The notes: generated by a model from the letters alone, not told the origin. 41,857 nt of DNA from Mycolicibacterium chlorophenolicum (GCF_001044235.1 NZ_JYNL01000052.1:702-42558); one strand, 5' to 3'. Shown: positions 1-8,824, counted from the first letter of the stretch. Program-made: numbers and translations.

Positions 1-1
1 G

Positions 2-280
2 ATCGTGATCACGGCGCCGACTGGGCATGTCTACACCACGGAGGCCCTGGGTGGGCTGCTGTTCCCCGGGTTGGCGGTATCGACCGGCACCGTAACGACC
101 TCGACGCCGGTCGACGGTGCTGGGCGCACCGCGATGATGCCGATGCGCAAGACCACCCGAGAACAGGACCGCCGCGAGCGGATCGCACAGGAACGCCGGC
201 GGCGCCTGGAACTCAACGCCGAACAGGAACGCCAACGACAAGCCTGGCTGGCCGCCACCTACGAACCCCCACCGTTCTGA
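2..280 (+). CDS. C-terminal fragment of a 13E12/DUF222-HNH family protein (5' cut by window edge)
   Basis: The frame is open from the first base, so the start lies outside the window. The segment GHVYTTEALGGLLFP resembles the stretch after the HNH nuclease motif in the actinobacterial 13E12 repeat/DUF222 family, where the H-Y-TTEALGGLLFP pattern recurs. The rest is a highly basic, Arg/Glu-rich tail of about 45 residues ending in a proline-rich C terminus. The DUF222 and HNH cores are not visible, so the family call rests on this C-terminal signature. Members are multicopy in mycobacteria and often sit next to mobile DNA. The stop lies 22 bases inside the convergent gene on the other strand. 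Confidence 0.6.
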   Translation: MVITAPTGHVYTTEALGGLLFPGLAVSTGTVTTSTPVDGAGRTAMMPMRKTTREQDRRERIAQERRRRLELNAEQERQRQAWLAATYEPPPF

Positions 281-1014
281 ATGGCGTGCGGTAACGCCTC
301 GACGAGGTAGCCGGTTGTCGGCGCTGACAGGCGAGGTCGGTCGTTGACCACGTAGAGGGGTGACCATGCTGGCGTTCCAGATGCGTTGAGGTACAACGTG
401 ATTGCCTGGGCTGACAATGCGCTGGGTTCCAGTGATGCGCGGCCCGCGCCGCGGGTGAGCTCAATCGCCTCCTCCAACAGAGCAACCGCACCAGCGATCT
501 CGCCATCGGAGGACGCCAGCACCAAGTCCTGATCGAGCTCGACGTCGGCCGGAAAGACCCCCAGCGCGTGCGCGGGCGCTTCCCACTGCAACAAGCGCAC
601 GATCTCATCGCCGGTCAAGTGCTGCAGGGCGTCCATCGGCGGTAGCCCGACGCACCAACGACGCAGCGTCGCATAGTCGTCCGGGGTGAAGATCGGCATG
701 CCCTGCTCGAAGTACGGCGGCGCATACTCGTTTCGCGCCCACTCATCGGCGAGCATCTCATCGAAGGCGGGCAGGAACGCGACCCCGATGCCGACGTTGC
801 GGACGACCAACCAGCTGCCACTGGAGCAGTGCTCCATGCCGCACTGCTCGCAGAGGTGGACCTGCACCCGCGCGGCGCCCCACGACGAGAGTTCGGCGGC
901 ATTCGCAAAGACAGCGCCGTCGATGACGATCTGGGTCACTCTCTGGTGGGGCCCATCCGAGGAACTGAAATCCAATGTCACGGCGCGAGTGTCGAGGTCA
1001 CCAACGATCCACAT
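259..1014 (-). CDS. Hypothetical protein, 251 aa
   Basis: I do not recognise the family. It starts MWIVGDLDTRAVTLDFSS and is acidic and soluble, with no signal peptide or membrane segment. Around residues 55-70 it has HLCEQCGMEHCSSGSWLVVR: three cysteines and two histidines close together that could bind a metal, followed by a short basic stretch. The C-terminal third is helical in character (AVALLEEAIEL). It ends in a convergent 22-base overlap with the 13E12-like fragment. Its start is 13 bases after the stop of the P450 gene on the same strand, so the two are probably co-transcribed from the P450 promoter. Codon use is strongly GC3-biased, as in a resident gene. No function is proposed. 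Confidence 0.6.
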   Translation of the reverse strand: MWIVGDLDTRAVTLDFSSSDGPHQRVTQIVIDGAVFANAAELSSWGAARVQVHLCEQCGMEHCSSGSWLVVRNVGIGVAFLPAFDEMLADEWARNEYAPPYFEQGMPIFTPDDYATLRRWCVGLPPMDALQHLTGDEIVRLLQWEAPAHALGVFPADVELDQDLVLASSDGEIAGAVALLEEAIELTRGAGRASLEPSALSAQAITLYLNASGTPAWSPLYVVNDRPRLSAPTTGYLVEALPHAIQNGGGS

Positions 1015-1027
1015 CGACGCCTCCCCG

Positions 1028-2260
1028 CTACGGGCGCAGTTGCGCCGGGTCGATGGAGAGCGTCAGGGTGTCCAGGCGGCGCACCAAAAGGCTACGCAGC
1101 CACCGCGCCGCGCCGACGGCCTCGAAACCGCGGGTGTGGGTCAGCAGATGTTCGAGCACGACCCGGGCCTCGAGGCGGGCCAGCGATGCGCCGACGCAGA
1201 AGTGCACCCCCCGCCCGAAAGCGATGTGTCCTTTACCGTCTCGGCGGTCGATCCGGATCTCGTCGGGGGCCTCGACATGGGCGGGATCCCGATTGGCCGC
1301 GCCCCACAGCAGGATCAGCCGGGAGCCGGCCTGAAGCGGGTAGCCCTGCAGCTCGCAGTCGCGCAGCACGTGCCGATAGTGGCCACGGAACGGCGGCTCG
1401 AAACGCAAGACCTCCTCCACGAATGCCGGGATCGAGGCAGGGTTCTCGCGGAGCGCCTGCTGCAGGTCCGGTCGGGTGGCCAGGATGTGGGTCGCCGAGC
1501 CGATGAGCGACGCGGTCGACTCGCCCCCGGCGCTGAAGAGCGTCACCATCATCATCTGTGCGGTCAGCGCATCGAGTTCGCCTGCGGCGCAGACTGTGGC
1601 GAGACTCCCCATCAGCGTGTCAGGTTCCGGCACCCCTTCGAATCGAGCCGCGATGTACGCGGCCAGTTCCATCGCTGCGGTGCCCGCCGCGGCGAGCTGG
1701 TCGGGACCCACCAGACCCTCCAGCAGTTGGGTGCTCGCGTAGCCCCACGCCGCCAGCTGGTCCGCGTCCTCGGCAGGGACTCCGATCAGCCGGCACACCA
1801 CCATCATCGGCAGACGGTTGGCCACAGTTCCCATCCACTCCACGGTTCCGGCGCGCACGGCGTCGGCGTAGAGGTCAGCGACAGTGCCGGTGACATACGC
1901 CTCCAGCTCCCCGATGCGCTTGGCTGCCAACTGCGGGATCAACAGCTTCCGATGCGCGGCATGGGCCGGGTCGTCGGCGATGGCGAGCACCTGCGTCGGG
2001 CCGCCGACGACATCCATGGGGAAGAGCCCCACGGTTCCGTCCGGCTGATAGATCATCGTGCCGGTCAGGTTCGACGAGAAGTCGTCGGTGCGAGCAACCG
2101 CCTCGGCAACCGCATCCCACGTACAGACGGCGTGGAAGTCCGAGTCGCCGACGCGGTGCACGGGCCCCGCGGCGCGCATCCGCGCGTACAGCGGATACGG
2201 GTCCTGGATGAACCGGTCGTCGAACAACGCCACGCCGAGCCGGCCGTCGGCAACTGTCAT
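1028..2260 (-). CDS. Cytochrome P450 monooxygenase
   Basis: This is a soluble bacterial P450 of 410 aa, the usual class I length. The heme-binding motif is FGRGVHFCVGASLAR with the axial cysteine at about residue 355. The K-helix ExxR pair is E283/R286. The I-helix oxygen-activation motif reads AGGES at about 244-248, so serine replaces the usual threonine, with a threonine next to it. Electrons would come from separate ferredoxin and ferredoxin-reductase partners, none of which is adjacent. The substrate cannot be read from the sequence, and I cannot assign a CYP family. The gene is divergent from a TetR regulator, a layout that usually means control by that regulator and an inducing ligand. 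The hypothetical gene downstream follows after 13 bases. Confidence 0.95.
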   Translation of the reverse strand: MTVADGRLGVALFDDRFIQDPYPLYARMRAAGPVHRVGDSDFHAVCTWDAVAEAVARTDDFSSNLTGTMIYQPDGTVGLFPMDVVGGPTQVLAIADDPAHAAHRKLLIPQLAAKRIGELEAYVTGTVADLYADAVRAGTVEWMGTVANRLPMMVVCRLIGVPAEDADQLAAWGYASTQLLEGLVGPDQLAAAGTAAMELAAYIAARFEGVPEPDTLMGSLATVCAAGELDALTAQMMMVTLFSAGGESTASLIGSATHILATRPDLQQALRENPASIPAFVEEVLRFEPPFRGHYRHVLRDCELQGYPLQAGSRLILLWGAANRDPAHVEAPDEIRIDRRDGKGHIAFGRGVHFCVGASLARLEARVVLEHLLTHTRGFEAVGAARWLRSLLVRRLDTLTLSIDPAQLRP

Positions 2261-2423
2261 GTGACTCAGGCTGAGTGGCGTGCCGCGCCCGAGTCAACGG
2301 GTGAGCGAAACATGAACTCTCCAGCTCGTGAGCGGTCTCCGGAACCGTCTCAGCGCGGCGCCTCGACCAGTGTCGACGGTGAGAAACATTGACCCATTCG
2401 TCTCACGCTGAGAACATCGATCA
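2261..2423. promoter_or_regulatory. Divergent P450/TetR control region with repeated TGAG-AACAT motifs
   Basis: This is 163 bases between divergent starts. CTCAGGCTGAG (2265-2275) is a perfect inverted repeat with a one-base centre, directly at the P450 start. TGAGCGAAACAT (2302-2313), TGAGAAACAT (2380-2389) and TGAGAACAT (2409-2417) form a threefold direct repeat. The third lies in CTCACGCTGAG, an imperfect copy of the inverted repeat. Repeated, partly symmetric motifs in such a gap are typical of TetR operators. The binding itself is inference. Confidence 0.4.
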
Positions 2424-2999
2424 GTGGCTTCTCGCGGCGCGACGAACGACTGGCTGGTCGGTGACCGCCGGGCGGCGGCGGCCGAGCGGATTTACGCCGC
2501 GGCCACCGAGCTGATCGCGCGGGACGGCATCGAGGCGCTCGACATCGCTGCTCTCGAAGCCCGCGTGCACTGTTCGCGGGCCACGATCTACCGGCACGTC
2601 GGCGGCAAGGCGCAGATCCGTGACGCGGTGCTGGCACGCAACGCGGAGCGCGTCGTCGAGGCCGTCCGGACCGCGGTGGACGGGATGACCGGTCCCGACC
2701 GGATCGTGACGGCGGTGACGGTCGCGCTGGAACGCATCAGAGCGGACCCCCTCGGTCAGGCGCTGATCACCTCGATGCGCGCTGCAGCCGAGATGGCCTG
2801 GATCGTCGAATCACCGCTGACGCGAGCCCTCGCCACCGAACTGAACGGCATCGCCGAGGACGACGAGATCGCGGCGCAATGGATTGTGCGCGTGGTGCTC
2901 TCGCTGCTCTACTGGCCGGTCGCCGATCCGGCCGCCGAGCAGGAGATGGTGCGGCGCTTCCTCGGTCAGCCCGCACCCTTGCCGTTGTCCACGCGGTAG
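2424..2999 (+). CDS. TetR/AcrR family transcriptional regulator
   Basis: This is a 191-aa protein of TetR-family length. The N-terminal helix-turn-helix spans about residues 15-65: AAAERIYAAATELIARDG, then ALEARVHCSRATIYRHVGGK, with the family's recognition-helix pattern ATIYRHVGGK. The remaining ~125 residues are a helical ligand/dimer domain with no family-specific signature. The chosen start is GTG, divergent from the P450. The 3' end overlaps the 3' end of the convergent SDR gene by 34 bases. It probably represses the P450-hypothetical pair and perhaps itself, through the motifs in the intergenic gap. The inducer is unknown. Confidence 0.9.
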   Translation: MASRGATNDWLVGDRRAAAAERIYAAATELIARDGIEALDIAALEARVHCSRATIYRHVGGKAQIRDAVLARNAERVVEAVRTAVDGMTGPDRIVTAVTVALERIRADPLGQALITSMRAAAEMAWIVESPLTRALATELNGIAEDDEIAAQWIVRVVLSLLYWPVADPAAEQEMVRRFLGQPAPLPLSTR

Positions 3000-3706
3000 A
3001 CCGCACCGTGGATCGCGGCGGCGTCGTCACTGGCCAGAAACGCGATCACCTTCGCGACATCCTCGGTCGCCATGAACCCCCGCGGTGAGGCGATGCGCAT
3101 GATCAGGTCCCAGTCGGCGTTGTCGGGTGCCTCGAACTCGGTGGCCTGCGCGGTCGGCATGCCGCCCGGGCACACCGCGTTGACCCTCAGCCGCTCCTTG
3201 GTGAACTCGATGGCCAGCGCCCGGGTCAAGCCGACCAGCCCGTGCTTGGCCGCGCAGTAGCCCGCCGAGTACACCTCACCCTCGACGCCGGCGATCGACG
3301 AGACGTTGACGATGTTGCCCCCGGTTTCCAGCAGGTGCGGCAGCGCGGCGCGGCAGAGCGCGAACGGCGCGGTCAGGTTCACCGCGAGGTCGACGTCCCA
3401 ATCCTCATCGGTCATCGTCGCGGTGTGGCGCATGCGGTGGAACCCGGCGATGTTGGCCAGCACGTCGAGACGGCCGAACCGTTCGACGCACTCGGCCACC
3501 GCCCCGGCGCACGCCTCCCGCGACGAGATGTCCACCGAGGCGAACGCGCTGCCCGGCACGTCGGCGAACACCTCCGCCATCCGCGACGCGTCCCGGGCGA
3601 TGCCGAACACCGTCGCGCCCTTCTCCGCGAACAGCCGGGCCGTCGCCGCGCCCAGCCCCGCCGACGCCCCCGTGACCAATGCGACCTTGCCGCTGAGCTC
3701 ACTCAT
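2966..3706 (-). CDS. Short-chain dehydrogenase/reductase (SDR)
   Basis: This is a classical SDR of 246 aa. The cofactor motif TGASAGLG is at about residues 13-20, the NIAG motif at about 86-89, the catalytic Ser in VSSIAG near 137, and YCAAK supplies Tyr/Lys near 150-154. The fold is a Rossmann NAD(P)-binding domain acting on a carbonyl/alcohol pair; the substrate is not readable. ARDAS after beta-2 does not decide between NAD and NADP. It lies 30 bases downstream of the ABC ATPase gene on the same strand, so it may belong to that operon, but it is not a normal part of a peptide importer. The 3' end overlaps the tetR 3' end by 34 bases. Confidence 0.93.
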   Translation of the reverse strand: MSELSGKVALVTGASAGLGAATARLFAEKGATVFGIARDASRMAEVFADVPGSAFASVDISSREACAGAVAECVERFGRLDVLANIAGFHRMRHTATMTDEDWDVDLAVNLTAPFALCRAALPHLLETGGNIVNVSSIAGVEGEVYSAGYCAAKHGLVGLTRALAIEFTKERLRVNAVCPGGMPTAQATEFEAPDNADWDLIMRIASPRGFMATEDVAKVIAFLASDDAAAIHGAVYRVDNGKGAG

Positions 3707-3736
3707 GGAAGGACCTTCTCATGGGCCCCTCGGGGC

Positions 3737-5341
3737 TCAGACCGCGGCGCGCGGACGGACCGGCGGCACCGCCGCCAGCAGCGCCTTCGTGTACTCGTGC
3801 TCGGGCGCGGTGAACAGCTCGTCGGCGGGCCGGTTCTCCACCACCTCGCCGTCGCGCATCACCAGCACGTCATGGCTCAGCTGCCGGATCACCGCCAGGT
3901 CGTGCCCGATCAGCAGGTACGCCAGCCCCAGCTCGCCCTGCAGCCGCGCCAGCAAGTCCAGGACGCGCGCCTGCACCGACACGTCCAGCGACGCGGTGGC
4001 CTCGTCCAGGATCAGCAGATCCGGCTCGGCGGCCAACGCGCGCGCGATGCTGACCCGCTGCCGCTGTCCACCGGAGAGCTCGTGCGGGTAGCGCTGCGCG
4101 AACTCGGCCGGCAGGCCGACCAGGTCGAGCAGCTCCGCCACCCGCGCCCGCCGCGCCGCGGCGCCGTCGACCAGCCGGTGCACCGCCAGCGGCTCGGCGA
4201 TCGAGGACTCCACGCGCGCACGGGGATTCAGCGACGAGAACGGATCCTGGAACACCAGCCCGATCCGTCGGCGCAGCGCCTTCACATCGGCCCGCTTCAC
4301 CCCGAAGATGTCCGCACCGGCCAGAGTGGCTGTGCCTCGGTCGGGCTTCACCAGTCCGGTGAGCGCCGCGGCGACCGTCGACTTCCCCGAGCCGGATTCC
4401 CCGACCAGACCCAATGTGGTCCCGCGGCGGATGCGCAACGACACGTCCTTGACCGCGTGGACGGTCGACCGGCCCACCGGCGTCGACACCGTGAACGACA
4501 CGTCGAGCCCGTCGACCTCCAGCAGCGGGTCGGCATCGGTAACCGCCTGTGGCCCAGACACATTCAGCACGGGTCGGGCGGCCAGCAGATCGCGGGTGTA
4601 GTCGTCGCGCGGCCGGTCGAACACGTCGAGGATCGGCGCCTGCTCCACGACGGTGCCCTCGCGCAGCACGGTCACCTCGTCGGCCACCTGACCGATGACG
4701 CCGAGATCGTGGCTGATCCACACCACGGCAGTGCCGAAGTCGCGCTGCAGCGTGCGGACCAACTCGATGATCTGGGCCTGGGTGGTGACGTCCAAGGCCG
4801 TGGTGGGTTCGTCGGCGATGAGCAGCTCCGGGTCGCACGCCAGCGCGATGGCGATCATCACCCGCTGACGCTGGCCGCCCGACAGCTGATGCGGGTAGGC
4901 GTGCAGTCGCGTCGCCGGCTCGGGCAGGCCGACCGCCTCGAGCAGTTCCAACGCCCGCGACTGCGCCTCGCGGCGCGTCACGCGGCGGTGTGTCTCCAGC
5001 GACTCGGTGATCTGGCGCTCCAGCGTCAGCAGCGGATTGAGCGAGGTGCCCGGATCCTGGAAGACGAACCCGATGCGGGAGCCGTGCACGCTGCGCAAGG
5101 TCCGCGGGCGGGCACCGACGAGCTGCACCGGCTCGTCACCACCGAGCGTGCTCGACCCGGACACCCGCGCCCCCGGCGCGTCGAGCAGACCGGTCGCGGC
5201 GAGCACCGTCATCGTCTTGCCGGACCCGGATTCGCCGACGATGCCCACCGTCTGCTCGCGGGCCACCTCGAACGACACCGCGTCGACGATCGTGCGAGCG
5301 CCGATGCGCACGCCGAGATCCTGCACGGTCAACACCGTCAT
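3737..5341 (-). CDS. Fused double ATPase of a peptide-type ABC importer (DppD-DppF fusion)
   Basis: Two complete nucleotide-binding domains lie in one 534-aa chain. Domain 1 has Walker A GESGSGKT, signature LSGGQRQR and Walker B LLIADEPTTALD. Domain 2 has GESGSGKST, LSGGQRQR and LLILDEATASLD. Each repeats the Dpp/Opp ATPase layout, so one polypeptide replaces the usual DppD plus DppF pair, a common actinobacterial variant. It energises uptake through the two permeases encoded just upstream. The start is the ATG at 5341, whose ATGA overlaps the stop of the upstream permease gene; a longer open frame extends upstream but runs through that permease gene. The substrate class (peptide, nickel, opine or other) is not decided by the ATPase. 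Confidence 0.93.
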   Translation of the reverse strand: MTVLTVQDLGVRIGARTIVDAVSFEVAREQTVGIVGESGSGKTMTVLAATGLLDAPGARVSGSSTLGGDEPVQLVGARPRTLRSVHGSRIGFVFQDPGTSLNPLLTLERQITESLETHRRVTRREAQSRALELLEAVGLPEPATRLHAYPHQLSGGQRQRVMIAIALACDPELLIADEPTTALDVTTQAQIIELVRTLQRDFGTAVVWISHDLGVIGQVADEVTVLREGTVVEQAPILDVFDRPRDDYTRDLLAARPVLNVSGPQAVTDADPLLEVDGLDVSFTVSTPVGRSTVHAVKDVSLRIRRGTTLGLVGESGSGKSTVAAALTGLVKPDRGTATLAGADIFGVKRADVKALRRRIGLVFQDPFSSLNPRARVESSIAEPLAVHRLVDGAAARRARVAELLDLVGLPAEFAQRYPHELSGGQRQRVSIARALAAEPDLLILDEATASLDVSVQARVLDLLARLQGELGLAYLLIGHDLAVIRQLSHDVLVMRDGEVVENRPADELFTAPEHEYTKALLAAVPPVRPRAAV

Positions 5342-6216
5342 CGCTGCGCCCTCCTGGCCTCGGCGATGGTGCGCTGCTTGGGATCCAGCACGTCGCGCAG
5401 CCCATCGCCGAGCAGGTTGAACGCCAGCACGATCACCACGATCGCCGCGCCCGGGAACACCGCCATCCACCAGGCCATCGTGACGAAGCCCTGTGAGTCG
5501 AAGATCATCCGGCCCAACGACGGTTGCGGAGGCTGGATTCCGAGCCCCAGGAAGGACAGCGCGGCTTCGGACAGGATCGCGAACGCCAGGGACAGCGACG
5601 TCTGCACGATCAGCGGTCCGGCGATGTTGGGCAGGATGTGGCGGCGCAGGATCATGAGATCGGGGGTGCCCATCGCGCGCGACACCGCCACGTACGGTTC
5701 GGTGCGCACGCCCAGGGTGCTCGCCCTGGCCACCCGCGCGAAGATCGGTGTGTACACGATGCCGATCGCGAGGATCGTCGTCGTCACCCCCGGCCCCAGG
5801 ATCGCGACGACGGCGAGCGCGAGCAGCAGCACCGGGAAGGCGAACATCACGTCGACGACGCGCATCAGCACGGTGTCCAGCCAGCCGCCGCGATAGCCCG
5901 CCAGCACGCCGACCGTCACCCCGACCACGACGGCGAACGCGACACTGACCACGGCGATCCGCATCGAGGCCTGCGTGGCCACCAGCACGCGGGACAGCAC
6001 GTCGCGGCCCAGCTCGTCGGTGCCGAACCAGTGCCCGCCGCTGGGCGGGCGCAGCGCGTTGGGCACATCGACGTCGTTGACTCCCTGCGGCGCAATCACA
6101 TTGGCGCTGACCGCGATGACGGCGACGGCCAGCAGGACCAGCGCGCTGACCGCGGTGACGGGGTTGCGCAGCAGCAGCCGCCACGACGAGACGCGGGTGC
6201 TGTCGGTGGTCGTCAT
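5338..6216 (-). CDS. ABC transporter permease, DppC/OppC type
   Basis: This is a 292-aa inner-membrane protein with a short cytoplasmic N terminus, a first membrane helix near residues 20-45, a periplasmic segment containing HWFGTDELGRDVLSR (the DppC/OppC signature) and about five further helices. The coupling EAA-like loop reads YVAVSRAMGTPDLMILRR. It forms the translocation pore together with the DppB-type permease. The start is the ATG at 6216, which overlaps the stop of the upstream permease gene as ATGA. Its own stop overlaps the ATPase start in the same way, so the four genes are translationally coupled. Confidence 0.93.
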   Translation of the reverse strand: MTTTDSTRVSSWRLLLRNPVTAVSALVLLAVAVIAVSANVIAPQGVNDVDVPNALRPPSGGHWFGTDELGRDVLSRVLVATQASMRIAVVSVAFAVVVGVTVGVLAGYRGGWLDTVLMRVVDVMFAFPVLLLALAVVAILGPGVTTTILAIGIVYTPIFARVARASTLGVRTEPYVAVSRAMGTPDLMILRRHILPNIAGPLIVQTSLSLAFAILSEAALSFLGLGIQPPQPSLGRMIFDSQGFVTMAWWMAVFPGAAIVVIVLAFNLLGDGLRDVLDPKQRTIAEARRAQR

Positions 6217-7187
6217 GCGAGCCGGATCCTCGGGTCGACCACCGCGTAGAGCACGTCGACGAGCAGGTTGATCGCGAGGAACAGCGCCGCGATCAGCAAC
6301 ACCGCACCCTGGATCACCGGGTAGTCGCGTGCCGCGACCGCGTTGTACACCAGCCTGCCCAGCCCCGGCCACGCGAACACCACCTCGACGACGATCACGC
6401 CGCCCAGCAGCGTCGCGAGCTGGATGCCGGTGATGGTCAGGATCGGCACGAGCGCGTTGCGCACCGTGTGCCGGAACGTCACGACGCGCGGGGACAGCCC
6501 TTTGGACCGCGCGGTGCGCACGTAGCCCATCGCGGCCACCTCCAGTACCGCCGCCCGCACGTAGCGCGTCATGATCGCCGCGGCCACCACGCCGACGGTC
6601 AGCCCGGGCAGGATGATGTGGCGCAGCCAGCCCCCGGGATCGTCGAACAGCGGGCGGTACCCGGACGTCGGCAGCCAGCCGAGCGTCGTCGCGAACAGGG
6701 CGATGAGCAGAATGCCCGTCCAGAAGTCGGGCACCGAGACGCCGAACTGACTGGTCACCCGGACGATCGCATCGCTGATACGGCCCTCCCGCAACGCCGA
6801 GTACGTTCCCGCCGGCAGCGCGATCGCGAGCGCGATGACGATGCCGGCCAGCCCCAGCGACAGCGTCGCAGGCAGCCGCTCGAGCAGCGTCACCGTCACC
6901 GGGTCGCCGTTGCGGAAGCTGACTCCCAGATCCCCGGTCAGCGCCGAGCCGACGTATCCGAAGAACTGCGACACGATCGGGCGGTCCAGCCCGCTAGCGG
7001 TGCGCAGCGCGTCGTAGGCCTCGGGGGTGTAGCGGGTGCCCAGGGCGATACGGACCGGATCTCCGGGCACCAGGTGCACCAGCGCGAAGACGACCACGGT
7101 GACACCGACCAGCACGACGAGCGAGTACAGCACCCGGCGCGCGACGAACCGGAGGATCGGATGGGTCAGGACCGTCGGCATGCTCAT
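6213..7187 (-). CDS. ABC transporter permease, DppB/OppB type
   Basis: This is a 324-aa membrane protein. A first helix at about residues 18-40 is followed by LVPGDPVRIALGTRYTPEAY, typical of the DppB/OppB N-terminal region, then five more hydrophobic segments. The EAA-like loop is YVRTARSKGLSPRVVTFRHT. It pairs with the DppC-type permease encoded next. The start is the ATG at 7187, which overlaps the stop of the binding-protein gene (ATGA); another in-frame ATG lies two codons in. Order and overlaps define one operon: binding protein, DppB, DppC, fused ATPase. Confidence 0.93.
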   Translation of the reverse strand: MSMPTVLTHPILRFVARRVLYSLVVLVGVTVVVFALVHLVPGDPVRIALGTRYTPEAYDALRTASGLDRPIVSQFFGYVGSALTGDLGVSFRNGDPVTVTLLERLPATLSLGLAGIVIALAIALPAGTYSALREGRISDAIVRVTSQFGVSVPDFWTGILLIALFATTLGWLPTSGYRPLFDDPGGWLRHIILPGLTVGVVAAAIMTRYVRAAVLEVAAMGYVRTARSKGLSPRVVTFRHTVRNALVPILTITGIQLATLLGGVIVVEVVFAWPGLGRLVYNAVAARDYPVIQGAVLLIAALFLAINLLVDVLYAVVDPRIRLA

Positions 7188-8731
7188 CGCGACGCGCTTC
7201 CGTCGGCGTCGAGCACGGCGTGTCGGAAGCGCACCGCGCCGTCGCGGCGGGCCTCGTATCCGGTCAGTGCCGGATTCCAGGCCTGGATCACCGACGAGTT
7301 GTACAGGTAGATGTAGCTGACCTTGTCGGCGATCAGCGTCGCGGCGCGCGCGTAGTCGGCCACCCGGGCGGCGTGGTCGGTCTCGACGCGGCCGGCGTCG
7401 AGCAGCCGGTCCACCTCGGGATCGGAGAACTTCTGCGCGTTGCTGCTGCCGTCGGTGTGGTGCTGGGCGTAATAGAAGTCGTCGGGATCGATGTTGCCCA
7501 GCCAGCCCAGCATGAGCATGTCGAAGTGACCGGAGTTCTGTTCGTCGAGCCACGTCGCGAAGTCGACGGTGCGGATCTTGACCGTGAAGCCGAGCGGCGC
7601 GAGGTTGTCGGCGACGATCTGCGCCGCGGTCACCGTCTCCGGATACTCGGTGGTGACCAGCATGTCGAGATCGCCCGGCGTGACACCGGCCTCGGACAGC
7701 AGCTCGCGCGCCTTGTCGACGCCGCCCTCGCGGTAGCGGTCATACGGCGTGTACCACGGGTTGCCCTCGGGGATCGCGAGCTCGTTGACCTTCGCCGTGC
7801 CGTAACTGGTCGCCGCGACGATCGCATCCCGGTCGATCGCGTAGGCGATCGCCTGGCGGACCCGCACGTCGTTGTACGGGGCGTGCGCCTCGTTGAGGGC
7901 CAGATACCAGTAGTCGTTGCTCGGGGTCACCGCCAACCGCAGCGAGTCGTCGTCGGACAGCTGCCTGACCCGTTGCGGCGGAATCGAATCCGTCCAGTCC
8001 ACCTCACCGGCCTGCAGCGCGGACAGCGCTGTCGACGGCTCGGAGATGAACCGGAACGTCACGCCGGGCACCCCGGGTGGACCGTCCCAGTAGTCCGGAT
8101 TGGCCACCAGCGAGATCGAGTCGCCGCTCTTCTGTCCCGCGAAACGGAACGGACCGGTGCCGATCGGATGGGTGGCGATCTGGCCGCTCTCGACGTTGCG
8201 TCGCGACACGATCGCCATGCCCTTGAAGCCGCCGATGTTGGTCAGCATGTTCGGCGTCGGCCTGCTGACCCGGATCACGACGGTCGTCGGGTCGGGCGCC
8301 TCGACGGCCGTGACCGCGCTGAACTTGTCGGAGTTGGCCAGCTTCTCGTCGATGATCCGGCGGTACGAGAACACGACGTCATCGGCGGTGAGCGGCGTAC
8401 CGTCGTGGAACTTCACCCCCGGACGCAGATGGAACGTCCACACCCGCTGGTCGGGACTGACCTCCCACGACGTGGCCAGCGCCGGCCGCATCTGAAGGTT
8501 CCCGTCGGGTTCGACCAGCGTGTCGAAGACGTTCTCCAAGACCTCGAACGAGAAGTAGGCCGTGGTCTTGTGCGGATCGAGTTGATCGGGCTCCCCGGCG
8601 ATCGCGGCGACCAACGAGCCTGCGGCGCCCTCACCGAGATCGACCCGTCGGCCCGTCGAACACCCGGTCACCGAGGCCACCATCATGACAATGGCGAGGA
8701 CAGCGGTCCACACCGCGGTCCTCGCCATCAT
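7184..8731 (-). CDS. Peptide-type ABC transporter substrate-binding lipoprotein (family 5)
   Basis: This is a 515-aa extracytoplasmic solute-binding protein, a usual length for family 5. The signal peptide (residues 1-23) ends in the lipobox VTGC, so Cys24 should be lipidated and anchored to the outer face of the membrane. Family 5 motifs include the LDPHKTTAYFSFEVLENVFD region, TFHLRPGVKFHDGTPLTADD near residue 100, and VRQAIAYAIDRDAI. It captures the ligand and delivers it to the permeases. It is the first gene of the operon; the 93-base gap upstream separates it from a divergent secreted protein and should hold the promoter. The ligand cannot be told from sequence alone. Confidence 0.93.
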   Translation of the reverse strand: MMARTAVWTAVLAIVMMVASVTGCSTGRRVDLGEGAAGSLVAAIAGEPDQLDPHKTTAYFSFEVLENVFDTLVEPDGNLQMRPALATSWEVSPDQRVWTFHLRPGVKFHDGTPLTADDVVFSYRRIIDEKLANSDKFSAVTAVEAPDPTTVVIRVSRPTPNMLTNIGGFKGMAIVSRRNVESGQIATHPIGTGPFRFAGQKSGDSISLVANPDYWDGPPGVPGVTFRFISEPSTALSALQAGEVDWTDSIPPQRVRQLSDDDSLRLAVTPSNDYWYLALNEAHAPYNDVRVRQAIAYAIDRDAIVAATSYGTAKVNELAIPEGNPWYTPYDRYREGGVDKARELLSEAGVTPGDLDMLVTTEYPETVTAAQIVADNLAPLGFTVKIRTVDFATWLDEQNSGHFDMLMLGWLGNIDPDDFYYAQHHTDGSSNAQKFSDPEVDRLLDAGRVETDHAARVADYARAATLIADKVSYIYLYNSSVIQAWNPALTGYEARRDGAVRFRHAVLDADGSASR

Positions 8732-8824
8732 GTATCACCCCGGACTCGAGCCTGCTCGAAGTCTGTTACCCGATGGCCTGACACGACAAACCCGTGACTT
8801 TGTCCGTTCCCGACTGAAATACTC

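Noticed and set aside
686..2392. Long plus-strand open frame of 568 codons
   Set aside because: It is antisense to the P450 and the hypothetical gene, and its translation is Arg/His/Gly-rich without motifs. The minus-strand P450 has all family motifs.
3707..3736. GCCCC/GGGGC hairpin between ATPase and SDR genes as a terminator
   Set aside because: The stem is only five bases in GC-rich DNA with a two-base loop, too short to call.
3242..5896. Plus-strand open frame of 884 codons
   Set aside because: It is antisense to the SDR and ABC genes; composition artefact of high-GC3 DNA.
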